Assembly (NCBI GenBank): GCA_963837365.1
Contig: CAWIMW010000001.1
Coordinates: forward strand, 868,001-932,000
DNA length: 64,000 bases
Source of the DNA: CAWBXL01 sp963837365
GTDB taxonomy: Bacteria > Acidobacteriota > Terriglobia > Terriglobales > Acidobacteriaceae
Reading direction: 5' to 3'
Of this stretch, positions 54,452-61,611 are shown one piece after another. Each line of letters opens with the position of its first letter. Position 1 is the stretch's first letter. The notes beneath the pieces were generated by a model. That model did not search any database, had not been told where the DNA came from, and worked only from the letters and a program-made list of their open reading frames with translations. The position numbers were made by a program, and so were the translations under genes.

Positions 54452-54903
54452 AACCACGCAAAATTTCCGGCCGAGCGATCCCCGAAAAAGGATTGCTTGC
54501 TTTGGCGGAACAGGCCCCCAAGGCTGAAGCCTTTGCCGAACGTTGGGCAGAGCGGGTCCGTCCCATTGCAGCCAAACTGCACCCCGCGCGCCGTCGCATT
54601 GCCACCGCTGGAGTTTTCGCTTTGACTGCCTGGCTATTTCTGCATGTGATGTTTGGCGCCAATGGCATGGTGATCTACCGCCAGAAGAAAGCCGAATACC
54701 AGGTCCTGCAAAAAGAGGTAGATGGCCTGCAAAAAGAAAACGATCAGGCTGCGGATGAAATCAAGGCCCTGAAAGAAGATCCCCAAACTATTGAAAAGGA
54801 AGCGCGCGAGCAGCTCCACTATGCCAAGCCGGGCGAGGTGATTTACGTCGCCCCTTCTCCTCAACCACCGCAACCTCCAAACACAAATTCCGCACGTAAA
54901 TAG
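54436..54903 (+). CDS. FtsB/DivIC-like septum formation initiator
   Basis: The 155-residue protein has a cytoplasmic N-terminal region, one transmembrane helix (IATAGVFALTAWLFLHVMF, about residues 55-75) and a periplasmic coiled coil (YQVLQKEVDGLQKENDQAADEI). It ends in a conserved EKEAREQLHYAKPGEVIYV segment typical of FtsB/DivIC. It probably acts in the cell-division complex. The tail is Pro-rich (PSPQPPQPPNTN). It overlaps the phosphohexomutase gene by 16 bases. Confidence 0.88.
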   Translation: MDLRVKPRKISGRAIPEKGLLALAEQAPKAEAFAERWAERVRPIAAKLHPARRRIATAGVFALTAWLFLHVMFGANGMVIYRQKKAEYQVLQKEVDGLQKENDQAADEIKALKEDPQTIEKEAREQLHYAKPGEVIYVAPSPQPPQPPNTNSARK

Positions 54904-55099
54904 AGTCAGCGGTGTGGTATATTTCCACAAATCCCCGGTTTCGGAAAATGATTGTGTAACCTGTTACCGGGCTGCCACTCTATTGAGCAGTAACGACTAC
55001 TCACCCAGGCGTTTCAGCGGTGGCGTTCGGGTAGCGGTTTGTGGGAACAAGACCAAAAACGCGGCTGCGGCCGCAGGAAGATCTAGAGGAGACTTGATT

Positions 55100-55435
55100 A
55101 TGAAGAAAGTATTAGCTATTTGTACCATCCTTTGCACAATGTCGTTCCTGGTTCCGATGGCTGTGGCCGGCGATGACATGGCAAAAGAGTCGACTGTGAA
55201 TGGCTGGGTCACAGATTCCGGATGCGGTGTAAAAGGCATGAGCGCTGATCATGCCGCGTGCGCGAAAAAGTGCCTGGAAAAGGGCGCGAAAATGGTCGTA
55301 GTGACTGACGAAGACAAGAAAGTCCTCACTGTGGAAAACCCCGATGTTCTAAAGGATCATGTAGGCCATCACGTAGCTGTGACCGGACACATTGATGGCG
55401 ATACCATCCACGTGGAAAGCGCCAAGATGCTGTGA
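55100..55435 (+). CDS. Small secreted protein with a Cys-rich beta domain
   Basis: A signal peptide (VLAICTILCTMSFLVPMAVA) precedes about 85 residues: TVNGWVTDSGCGVKGMSADHAACAKKCLEKGAKMV and LKDHVGHHVAVTGHIDGDTIHVESAKML. The three Cys spaced in the middle and the final strand pattern resemble small OB-like acidobacterial secreted proteins; I do not know the function. The ATG at 55100 has AGAGGAG eight bases upstream, which is better than the open frame back to 54914. A strong terminator follows. Confidence 0.78.
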   Translation: MKKVLAICTILCTMSFLVPMAVAGDDMAKESTVNGWVTDSGCGVKGMSADHAACAKKCLEKGAKMVVVTDEDKKVLTVENPDVLKDHVGHHVAVTGHIDGDTIHVESAKML

Positions 55436-55460
55436 GGTTTTACCTGTGCAGAAATATCGA

Positions 55461-55490
55461 GGGACGGCATAAGCCGTCCCTTTATTATTT
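55461..55490 (+). terminator. Rho-independent terminator
   Basis: The stem GGGACGGC/GCCGTCCC with loop ATAA is followed by TTTATTATTT. It lies 25 bases past the small secreted protein gene and marks the left border of the accessory island. Confidence 0.9.
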
Positions 55491-55545
55491 GGACATACCA
55501 GCGCGAGGAAAAGTTGCGCCTATCACTCCGCTGGGAGAATGGTAA

Positions 55546-55684
55546 TCATTTTCCGGAAAACGACCAGTTAATTTTCATGTAGACGCTGCGCTTGATCAGC
55601 GCGGGGTTCACCAAGGTCAAATCATCGATTAATTCCACCTGGTGGTCCCGCACCAGATTTTGTCCGACCAGACTGACCGGCGGG
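55546..55684 (-). pseudogene. C-terminal fragment of a TonB-dependent receptor
   Basis: Read on the minus strand, the frame gives SLVGQNLVRDHQVELIDD, then RSVYMKINWSFSGK and a stop. VGQNL followed by RSVYxKINWSF is the usual end of a TonB-dependent receptor barrel. The frame is closed by a stop just upstream near 55695, so the rest of the gene is gone. The break lies close to the RAYT fragment that follows. Confidence 0.75.
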
Positions 55685-55762
55685 TGGCACACATCTCAGT
55701 TGAAAGGATAACTCTGGCGAGGATCGCTTAATTTTCGATCGCGGGGTGCCCCATTTCTCGCG

Positions 55763-56002
55763 CAGTTATGGCAGAAGCGATGGACGGTAGAGGCGTGGAT
55801 CCAATATCTTGCCGCCGGAGAATCCGCCGCAGAGATCGCGGCTCTGCGCCGATTCACTCACACCGGGCGTCCTTTGGGAACCGCCGCCTTCGTGGCAGAT
55901 CTGGAACAATCCACCTTGCGCCTGCTCGCCCCGCGTAAAAGGGGCCGACATCCACAGCCCGCCGCGGATTCTGACCAAGCCCAGATCACCTTCGTCGCCT
56001 AG
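55763..56002 (+). pseudogene. C-terminal fragment of a REP-associated tyrosine transposase (RAYT)
   Basis: From LWQKRWTVEAW through RRFTHTGRPLGTAAFVADLE and STLRLLAPRKRGR to ITFVA, this matches the last 75 residues of the intact RAYT proteins at 58528 and 60753. The N-terminal catalytic part with the HUH motif is missing. It keeps the right-end repeat just after the stop. Confidence 0.88.
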
Positions 56003-56508
56003 TCAGCCATTGGGGTCAGTTCCGTCTGTCCCTTTTTCCTCGCACCACTGGAAACGGGAGCAAAGTATTCCTTTGGAGCTAGGGAGAACTCAGCCCGAAC
56101 CCGGTAAGTTCCAGGTTTGTTGATCTGGTATCCCGAGCCGCTAGGCGACGAAATCACCGCGCGAAACGTCGTGGATTGGCCAGGCTCCAGAACGACGAAG
56201 AAGTCGGAGGGATACGATCTACTAACGATCTTGCCCTGCCATCCGATTCTTTTGCCCTGTCCATCTAGAACGTCCAAGTAAATGAGATCGTGCAGGCTTG
56301 CCTGGCGAGTTGCTAGAACTTTGTGTTGGGATACGTTCTTCAGGCTGAACTCCAGCGTGATGTCGGCATCCACGTCGAACGAGGGCATGGTTGGTTTCAG
56401 TCGAAAGAGCAGGTCCGCAGCGGTTCCCGCTTTCCCAACCTGGCCAACAGCAGACAGCGAACACAACACTAGAAAAATGCAAAGCGTCACGCGGATTCGG
56501 TTGGTCAT
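55999..56508 (-). CDS. Secreted beta-sandwich protein next to the Rhs zincin tip; candidate immunity protein
   Basis: MTNRIRVTLCIFLVLCSLSAVGQ is a signal peptide, followed by a domain with FDVDADITLEFSLKNVSQ, DLIYLDVLDGQGKRIGWQGK, VVLEPGQSTTFRAVISSP and KPGTYRVRAEFSL, an Ig-like beta pattern. The ATG overlaps the Rhs stop by 4 bp (ATGA), so it should be translated with the toxin. The exported location would suit protection against a periplasmic toxin. The last residues (GQTELTPMAD) are encoded by the RAYT end repeat, so the original C-terminus was probably lost. The immunity role is inference from position only. Confidence 0.6.
   Translation of the reverse strand: MTNRIRVTLCIFLVLCSLSAVGQVGKAGTAADLLFRLKPTMPSFDVDADITLEFSLKNVSQHKVLATRQASLHDLIYLDVLDGQGKRIGWQGKIVSRSYPSDFFVVLEPGQSTTFRAVISSPSGSGYQINKPGTYRVRAEFSLAPKEYFAPVSSGARKKGQTELTPMAD
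56009..56032. repeat. Right-end repeat of a RAYT unit (truncated copy)
   Basis: ATTGGGGTCAGTTCCGTCTG... matches the right ends at 59240 and 61466 for 24 bases and then diverges (TTTTTCC in place of CTATTT). It encodes the last residues of the minus-strand secreted protein beside it. Confidence 0.85.
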
Positions 56509-57614
56509 TGTGCAGTCACCGTTATGGATGTGCCCTGCGTCTGGACCGCAAAGCCGCAAGTCCCTTCCAGAAGGCGAACTTTGTTGTGTTCGCGATTTTC
56601 CTGTTGCGGATTCAGCTGCTGATACCACGGCAAGTAGTGGCCCAGCATCAAGTGGCCTAACTCATGCACCAGATCCTGCGCGATATGCGTAGGGCCAGAG
56701 TTGCAGCCGTTGGGCGTCATGTAAATGTTGAAAGGATCACCGGGATTTATGTATGCCAAAGTGTTTTGCTCTCCCGGCGCACTGTTGCCCTTCGGGTCAT
56801 AGTTCACTGTGTAGAGTGGGTTATCGAGCAGGACGAAAAGTGGAATGTGAGGCCCATGAGAGCTAAACCAGCAATCGCATGCAGGAGGACGATTCTTGAG
56901 CATTTGGATTGCGTTCAGCAGGTCAGCCAAGCACTGAGGGCTGAACCCTGGGCCGATGGACAGGAGACCAGTCGGATCTCTGAAGAACGTTGGGTGATTC
57001 TTGACGTAGCGGTAGAAACTTCCGTTATCAGAGTTGAAGCCAAGTGGGTCCTCGCTCAGGAACCTCCCGATACTGGAATCAAGATAACGTGCCCTGTAGA
57101 AGTCAAGACCCGTCTCTTGATCGTGCTCGCGTCCGGTGTATCGGAATGGATTGGTGAGTGTGCCGGTGGACGCGGTCAACTTGCCGAACGAGTCGTACGT
57201 GTACGTGTTAGCAATCGCGCCAGTGTAATCGGTGAGCGCGGAAATTGAGCCTAGCCCGTCCTGCGAATAATAGCTCGCGGTTCCTGATCGCAATTGAGCC
57301 AGCGGTTCATCGAGGCTCGCCCCGTGAGTGTAGCGCGCCAGAACATTGCCAGCGTTGTCCAACTCCTCGATCAGATTTCCGTCGTCGTACAAAAAGTTCG
57401 TTGTGCCGAGTGCAGAACTTTTCTGAATGCGCCGTCCGAACGGATCATAGCGAAAGGAAACGGTGCCCCCGCTGCCGGGCAGAGTTACGCTACTGAGGCG
57501 GTTTTCAACATCCCAACTGTAGGTTTTGCTGTCATCTCCGAGGGTGTTGCCGTTTGCGTCATCTGCAACTGTGGCCGCGGGCGTCATAGCTGAATCCAGG
57601 CGCATCGTAGCCAT
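56505..57614 (-). CDS. Rhs-family protein, C-terminal core fragment with zincin (HELGH) tip
   Basis: Residues 1-220 carry YD-type Rhs repeats (YSWDVENRLSSV, FRYDPFGRRIQK, YSQDGLGSISALTD) and the conserved core end PFRYTGREHDQETGLDFYRARYLDSSIGRFLSEDP... to FRDPTGL, where Rhs proteins are cut to release the tip. The tip (about 221-369) has a zinc-peptidase motif, DLVHELGHLMLGHYL, at about residue 317, with H, E and H of HExxH. Six Cys are in the tip. The 369-residue frame is only the last part of an Rhs protein; the long upstream core and any export domain are absent, so it is either a displaced cassette or a remnant. The start at 57614 is not a normal Rhs start. Confidence 0.85.
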   Translation of the reverse strand: MATMRLDSAMTPAATVADDANGNTLGDDSKTYSWDVENRLSSVTLPGSGGTVSFRYDPFGRRIQKSSALGTTNFLYDDGNLIEELDNAGNVLARYTHGASLDEPLAQLRSGTASYYSQDGLGSISALTDYTGAIANTYTYDSFGKLTASTGTLTNPFRYTGREHDQETGLDFYRARYLDSSIGRFLSEDPLGFNSDNGSFYRYVKNHPTFFRDPTGLLSIGPGFSPQCLADLLNAIQMLKNRPPACDCWFSSHGPHIPLFVLLDNPLYTVNYDPKGNSAPGEQNTLAYINPGDPFNIYMTPNGCNSGPTHIAQDLVHELGHLMLGHYLPWYQQLNPQQENREHNKVRLLEGTCGFAVQTQGTSITVTAQ

Positions 57615-57620
57615 GGAAAG

Positions 57621-58139
57621 CTACTGCACCTTTATGAGCCCAGCGACTACGCCATGCCAGACCCCAAACTTGCCTGATTCCGCCGACCTTGGAACGTCAT
57701 AAACGACCACGAGAGTGTCTCCGGGCTGGAAGCTCGCTTTCTTGTTGCCGAAACCATGGTCGTTGTAGCCCCCGCAGTATCCCAGTCCGCACCAGTTTCC
57801 CCCATTGAGATTGAGTGTCTGCTCGAGACTTTCACCTGCGGCCACTTCACGATATTGCGGATTGTTCTTTGTGAACAGCTGATCGGGATTTTGAAAGAAG
57901 ACATAAAGCTGTTCGCCTCGGATCAGCAATACGCGCCAGTGGGCAGCTCCCCAACTGTTTGACTCCTTCCAGATCCTAATGGGATCCTTGGAATTGTTAG
58001 CGACAACTAGGGTCAGCGTGCCAGAGTGATCTACCGCACTGATTCTCATTGCAAGGGAGTCCATAGGCTGATTGTCAGCCGCAAATCCTGTGCCTGACAA
58101 GCACGCAATCATCATGACGACGCAACTGACGATTCTCAT
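57621..58139 (-). CDS. Secreted protein of unknown function between Rhs fragments; possible immunity protein
   Basis: A signal peptide (IVSCVVMMIACLSGTGFAA) precedes about 150 residues with strands LTLVVANNSKDPIRIWKESN, HWRVLLIRGEQLYVFF and DTLVVVYDVPRS and one Cys pair around NWCGLGYCGG. No known family is recognised. The general plan, a signal peptide plus beta-sandwich-like domain, is the same as that of the protein at 55999. It starts 10 bases after the stop of a truncated frame at 58149, so the pair looks like a tip and its immunity gene; that is inferred from position. Confidence 0.55.
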   Translation of the reverse strand: MRIVSCVVMMIACLSGTGFAADNQPMDSLAMRISAVDHSGTLTLVVANNSKDPIRIWKESNSWGAAHWRVLLIRGEQLYVFFQNPDQLFTKNNPQYREVAAGESLEQTLNLNGGNWCGLGYCGGYNDHGFGNKKASFQPGDTLVVVYDVPRSAESGKFGVWHGVVAGLIKVQ

Positions 58140-58148
58140 CCTCTCACC

Positions 58149-58562
58149 TCAAAAGTTGACGCTAATCGTTTTGCTTGTGTAAATGGTGTTGCCACCATTG
58201 CGAACATCAACAACTATCAGACGAAATCGGAGTGTGAAGCCCGGCAGGCTCGGCGGGTTGGATCCCCCCGGTTGATCTTCCCCGTAGTAACTGTCGTTGC
58301 TGTATTGGTTGTACGCTGGCCAGTTGCCGTTCGGAAGCCGATCCACATAGGGCCCAGTGCGTCTGCCGTAGCGCGTCCCTTGATCGTCGCGATCTTCGTA
58401 CCAATTCCCTGGCAAATAGGGGACAGACGGAACTGACCCCAATTCTTTTGTCCCGATCCGGGAAATCATCCGAGCAGATTTCCCCAAATATTGTAAAACT
58501 ATGGTCCGCCTCTGATAAGTTGTCGTCATGGCTCGCCGGCCCCGCGTGGTAGTGACTGACAT
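58149..58562 (-). CDS. Truncated tip-like protein fused to the antisense of a RAYT leader
   Basis: Residues from about 52 on (GNWYEDRDDQGTRYGRR, FTLRFRLIVVDVRNGGNTI, YTSKTISVNF) are the C-terminal end of an unknown protein, truncated at the RAYT left end (58413). The frame stays open through the 31-bp end and into the antisense of the transposase leader, where it finds an ATG at 58562. The first 51 residues are identical to those of the HNH-tip frame at 60787. Whether this chimeric frame is expressed is unknown. Confidence 0.45.
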   Translation of the reverse strand: MSVTTTRGRRAMTTTYQRRTIVLQYLGKSARMISRIGTKELGSVPSVPYLPGNWYEDRDDQGTRYGRRTGPYVDRLPNGNWPAYNQYSNDSYYGEDQPGGSNPPSLPGFTLRFRLIVVDVRNGGNTIYTSKTISVNF

Positions 58563-59270
58563 TGCCCATCATGTTACGCAGCGCGGCAACGCCAGGCAAG
58601 CGATGTTCGAGAGCGACACCGATCGCCTCACTTATCTGGAACTTCTACACGAATACTGCGGACTTTATCATCTCTCTCTGCTCGGTTATTGCCTGATGTC
58701 GAATCATGTGCATCTGATCGTGGTTCCGCGCACCACCCACTCGCTTGCGCAAACTCTCAAGCATACCCACGGCCGCTACGCCGCTTACTGGAATGCGCGT
58801 CGGTACTCCAGTGGACATGTATGGCAAGGACGATTTTATTCTTGCCCGCTCGACGAAATCCATCTCTGGAGCGCGTTACGTTATGCGGAGTTAAATCCAG
58901 TGCGCGCAGGCATGGTGGAAACTGCCTCGCAATGGAAATGGTCGAGCGCCGCCGCTCACTGCGGTGTAGGCTCGGCAGAGGTCGGGCTCGACCTGGAGTT
59001 GTGGCTGAAGCGCTGGACGGTCGCGGAGTGGGCCGGATATCTTGCCGCGGGAGATTCATCGACGGAAGTGACGGCCCTCCGCCGCTTCACTCATACCGGC
59101 CGGCCGCTGGGAAACGCCGCCTTTGTCGCTGCACTGGAACAATCCACCTTGCGCCTGCTCGCGCCGCGTAAAAGAGGCCGTCGCCTAAAACCCGCCGCTT
59201 CTGACCAACAGCACGCCATTACCTTCGTTGCCTAGCCGGAATTGGGGTCAGTTCCGTCTGTCCCCTATTT
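58414..59270 (+). mobile_element. RAYT unit 1 with perfect 31-bp inverted ends
   Basis: The left end (58414-58444, AAATAGGGGACAGACGG...) and the right end (59240-59270) are exact reverse complements. The unit is 857 bp and contains one RAYT gene. The ~110-bp leader before the gene is almost identical to that of unit 2. I found no target-site duplication at the flanks. It separates the HNH tip and SUKH-type gene from the truncated tip at 58149. Confidence 0.85.
58528..59235 (+). CDS. REP-associated tyrosine transposase (Y1/HUH family), copy 1
   Basis: This 235-residue protein has the HUH-type motif in MSNHVHLIVVPRT (about residues 54-66) and a region HTHGRYAAYWNARRYSSGHVWQGRFYSCPL containing the probable catalytic Tyr. 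LRYAELNPVRAGMVETASQWKWSSAA follows, and the C-terminal basic end is APRKRGRRLKPA. RAYT proteins nick single-stranded DNA at REP-type hairpins. The gene is intact and lies between perfect inverted ends. It is about 90% identical by eye to copy 2 (60753). Confidence 0.92.
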   Translation: MARRPRVVVTDIAHHVTQRGNARQAMFESDTDRLTYLELLHEYCGLYHLSLLGYCLMSNHVHLIVVPRTTHSLAQTLKHTHGRYAAYWNARRYSSGHVWQGRFYSCPLDEIHLWSALRYAELNPVRAGMVETASQWKWSSAAAHCGVGSAEVGLDLELWLKRWTVAEWAGYLAAGDSSTEVTALRRFTHTGRPLGNAAFVAALEQSTLRLLAPRKRGRRLKPAASDQQHAITFVA

Positions 59271-59415
59271 GTCCACAAAAGACTGTGGATTAGGAGTAGT
59301 TTTTCAGCAGCCTGCTAGTATATTGTTGCCTTGTTTTGTAAGTTAAATGAGTGAGTTAGAGAGAAAAGGAGACTTTGGGGGACTTGACAAGAGTTTTGGG
59401 ATACAGTGAAAAGAC

Positions 59416-60009
59416 TCAATTTAGAGAATAAGGTATAGTGAGAGATTCATCAGCCAGACGATTTCCCTTTGAGTCGAACAGTGAAGACAATCGTGACACT
59501 TCAGTTCTGATCCAAGTATCTAGTGAGGGCCAAGTCGCTACCGGCGATTTTGCAAGTGTGCGTGTCGCTCTACGAAATACGTGAATTCGGCCATCCTCGC
59601 GATCGATACACGCTCCAGATCCGTCAAAGCCGTACCCACCTATACAGAGCAGTCTTTCTGGATCATATGGAGGCCAACGTTTGTTTTCATCTTCGATATC
59701 AAAAGGAGGGAGCATAAAGGGTTGCTCTCGATTCAGTGATTTATTAGTTGATAAAACACCATAAACGCTCAGGCTTCCAGCAAACAAGATGGCCCCGTTT
59801 TGTTTCTTTAGAAGATCCATGAAGGGAGCAGGAAATCTCATTGCGCTACCCATCTCTTTCAGGACATATGGGACCGCTGGCTTGTAAACGACATGTAAGT
59901 ATGCCTGCTCTCCAACCCACGGTATCTTCGTACGATAGAATGCCATTTCGGTATCTCTGTCATTTGAATCTTCACCTACCGACACTAGTCGCAAGAGGTC
60001 AATGGACAT
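59416..60009 (-). CDS. SUKH (SMI1/KNR4-like) family protein, probable immunity to the HNH tip
   Basis: This 197-residue protein has the SUKH pattern: FPAPFMDLLKKQNGAILFAG, GVLSTNKSLNREQPF, LPPFDIEDENKRWPP, and LCIGGYGFDGSGACIDREDGRIHVF, then WPSLDTWIRTEVSRL. SUKH proteins are common cytoplasmic immunity proteins for nuclease toxins in contact-dependent and Rhs systems. There is no signal peptide. It starts 28 bases after the HNH tip stop, the normal toxin-immunity order. The region is AT-richer than its neighbours, which fits a mobile cassette. Confidence 0.8.
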   Translation of the reverse strand: MSIDLLRLVSVGEDSNDRDTEMAFYRTKIPWVGEQAYLHVVYKPAVPYVLKEMGSAMRFPAPFMDLLKKQNGAILFAGSLSVYGVLSTNKSLNREQPFMLPPFDIEDENKRWPPYDPERLLCIGGYGFDGSGACIDREDGRIHVFRRATRTLAKSPVATWPSLDTWIRTEVSRLSSLFDSKGNRLADESLTIPYSLN

Positions 60010-60037
60010 TCGGTGAACCTTTCACATTTTCGAACGG

Positions 60038-60787
60038 TTATATCATGCATGGGCGGAACACACAGGTTGATCCCGTCGAAAACTCGGCTCCTTGCAGTGT
60101 GCTAGGATCAACCGGTTTGTCGTCACCCGAACGATAATATTTACCATTTCGGATTGTGTATTCAGTGTGAGTTCCGTGCGACCCCCAAACAGTGATAGTT
60201 TGACCATCCAGAGTGACAGCCGCTATGGCTGGATCCGTAATAAATAACGCCTCCGGATTCGGTATCATGTCTCTGAAGCTCCACGCTTCTTGAACGCCAG
60301 TAATTTTGGATTCGGAATATTTCACCAGCTCACCACTAATGATCTGAGCTATCGCCAATGCTCCAAGCGATCTATTCATCAATTCAGAACGATTGATTAA
60401 TTCACCGGTGGTGACGGTCCGAAAATCTCCGCCATGTTCTGCCAAATTACCCTCGCTGCCTTTAACAAACTTAATGTTATTTGGATCGCCGGCAAGTTCT
60501 GGGTTTCCATTGACGCTGTTGATGTGATGCCCTTGATAACCTTCAACACGCCCGGTTTTGAGCAGCTCCGCCCGCTCCGCAGCAGTCCAGTTCACAGTGC
60601 CCCTGCCCGTTTTGGTGACGAGCTGCTGTTCTTGAGGTAAATAGGGGACAGACGGAACTGACCCCAATTCTTTTGTCCCGATCCGGGAAATCATCCGAGC
60701 AGATTTCCCCAAATATTGTAAAACTATGGTCCGCCTCTGATAAGTTGTCGTCATGGCTCGCCGGCCCCGCGTGGTAGTGACTGACAT
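60038..60787 (-). CDS. Rhs-type HNH (GHH) nuclease tip, chimeric 5' end
   Basis: The tip is read from about residue 51: QEQQLVTKTGRGTVNWTAAE, then VEGYQGHHINSVNGNPE, DPNNIKFVKG, NLAEHGGDFRT. The GHH motif with following N and H residues is the signature of HNH/endonuclease VII-fold toxin tips. An additional C-terminal domain follows (about 130-249, with ALFITDPAIAAVTLDGQT and GKYYRSGDDKPVDPS). The upstream Rhs core is missing: the frame enters the left end of RAYT unit 2 at 60638 and continues into the antisense of its leader, with an ATG at 60787. Its first 51 residues match those of the frame at 58562. Confidence 0.75.
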   Translation of the reverse strand: MSVTTTRGRRAMTTTYQRRTIVLQYLGKSARMISRIGTKELGSVPSVPYLPQEQQLVTKTGRGTVNWTAAERAELLKTGRVEGYQGHHINSVNGNPELAGDPNNIKFVKGSEGNLAEHGGDFRTVTTGELINRSELMNRSLGALAIAQIISGELVKYSESKITGVQEAWSFRDMIPNPEALFITDPAIAAVTLDGQTITVWGSHGTHTEYTIRNGKYYRSGDDKPVDPSTLQGAEFSTGSTCVFRPCMI

Positions 60788-61496
60788 TGCGCATCATGTT
60801 ACGCAACGCGGCAACGCCAGGCAAGTCATCTTCGACAGCGACGCCGATCGTCTCACTTATCTGGAACTTCTACACGAATATTGCGGACTTTATGACCTCT
60901 CTCTACTCGGTTATTGCCTGATGTCCAATCACGTACATCTGATCGTGGTTCCGCGCACGGCCCAGTCACTGGCGCAAACTCTCAAGCAAACCCACGGTCG
61001 TTACGCCGCTTACTGGAATGCGCATCGCTGCTCCAGTGGGCATGTATGGCAAGGACGATTTTATTCTTGCCCACTTGACGATACTCATCTCTGGAGCGCG
61101 CTGCGTTATGCAGAGTTAAATCCAGTACGCGCAGGCATGGTGGAAACTGCCTCGCAATGGAGATGGTCGAGCGCGGCGGCGCACTGCGGTTTAGGCTCGG
61201 CAGCCGTCGGTCTCGACCTGGAGTTGTGGCTGAAACGATGGACGGTCGCGGAGTGGACCGGATATCTTGACGCAGGAGAATCATCGGCGGAACTGACAGC
61301 GCTGCGGCGCTTCACTCATACCGGACGACCGCTGGGAAACGCTGCTTTCGTCGCCGGACTGGAACAGTCCACCTTGCGCCTGCTCGCGCCGCGCAAAAGA
61401 GGTCGCCGTCAAAAACCTGTCCCTTCCGACCAACAGGACACCCTTCAGTTCGTTGCCTAGCTGGAAATTGGGGTCAGTTCCGTCTGTCCCCTATTT
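60639..61496 (+). mobile_element. RAYT unit 2 with perfect 31-bp inverted ends
   Basis: The ends at 60639-60669 and 61466-61496 are exact reverse complements and identical to those of unit 1. The 858-bp unit sits between an Rhs core remnant (61497 on) and the HNH tip (60638 back). About 60 residues of core/tip junction seem to be missing, so the insertion came with a deletion or followed earlier rearrangement. Confidence 0.85.
60753..61460 (+). CDS. REP-associated tyrosine transposase (Y1/HUH family), copy 2
   Basis: This intact 235-residue RAYT has the same layout as copy 1: MSNHVHLIVVPRT, QTHGRYAAYWNAHRCSSGHVWQGRFYS, LNPVRAGMVETASQW and the C-terminal APRKRGRRQKP. Differences from copy 1 are scattered substitutions, so both have been under selection or diverged after duplication. 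The antisense of its leader supplies an open frame to the tip on the other strand. Confidence 0.92.
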   Translation: MARRPRVVVTDIAHHVTQRGNARQVIFDSDADRLTYLELLHEYCGLYDLSLLGYCLMSNHVHLIVVPRTAQSLAQTLKQTHGRYAAYWNAHRCSSGHVWQGRFYSCPLDDTHLWSALRYAELNPVRAGMVETASQWRWSSAAAHCGLGSAAVGLDLELWLKRWTVAEWTGYLDAGESSAELTALRRFTHTGRPLGNAAFVAGLEQSTLRLLAPRKRGRRQKPVPSDQQDTLQFVA

Positions 61497-61590
61497 GTCC
61501 CAAATCATCCAGCCCTGATTCGGCGTCCCGTTCTTTGCCGGTGAATTTGTAGGCATGCAGGGACGTGCAATCGTAGGCACAGGCAGCCTG
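61497..61590 (-). pseudogene. Rhs core remnant cut by RAYT unit 2
   Basis: On the minus strand the frame reads YDCTSLHAYKFTGKERDAES, then GLDDLG, and meets the RAYT right end. FTGKERDAESGLDxFG is the conserved C-terminal Rhs core segment. Only about 30 residues remain and the upstream frame is unclear. It is the strongest evidence that the HNH tip once belonged to an Rhs protein on this strand. Confidence 0.82.
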
Positions 61591-61611
61591 CATCGTAGGC
61601 ATAGACGAACC

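Noticed and set aside
59271..59415. Promoter with TTGACA near 59380
   Set aside because: No acceptable -10 box at 16-18 bases; the AT-rich stretch follows a RAYT end and may be neutral.
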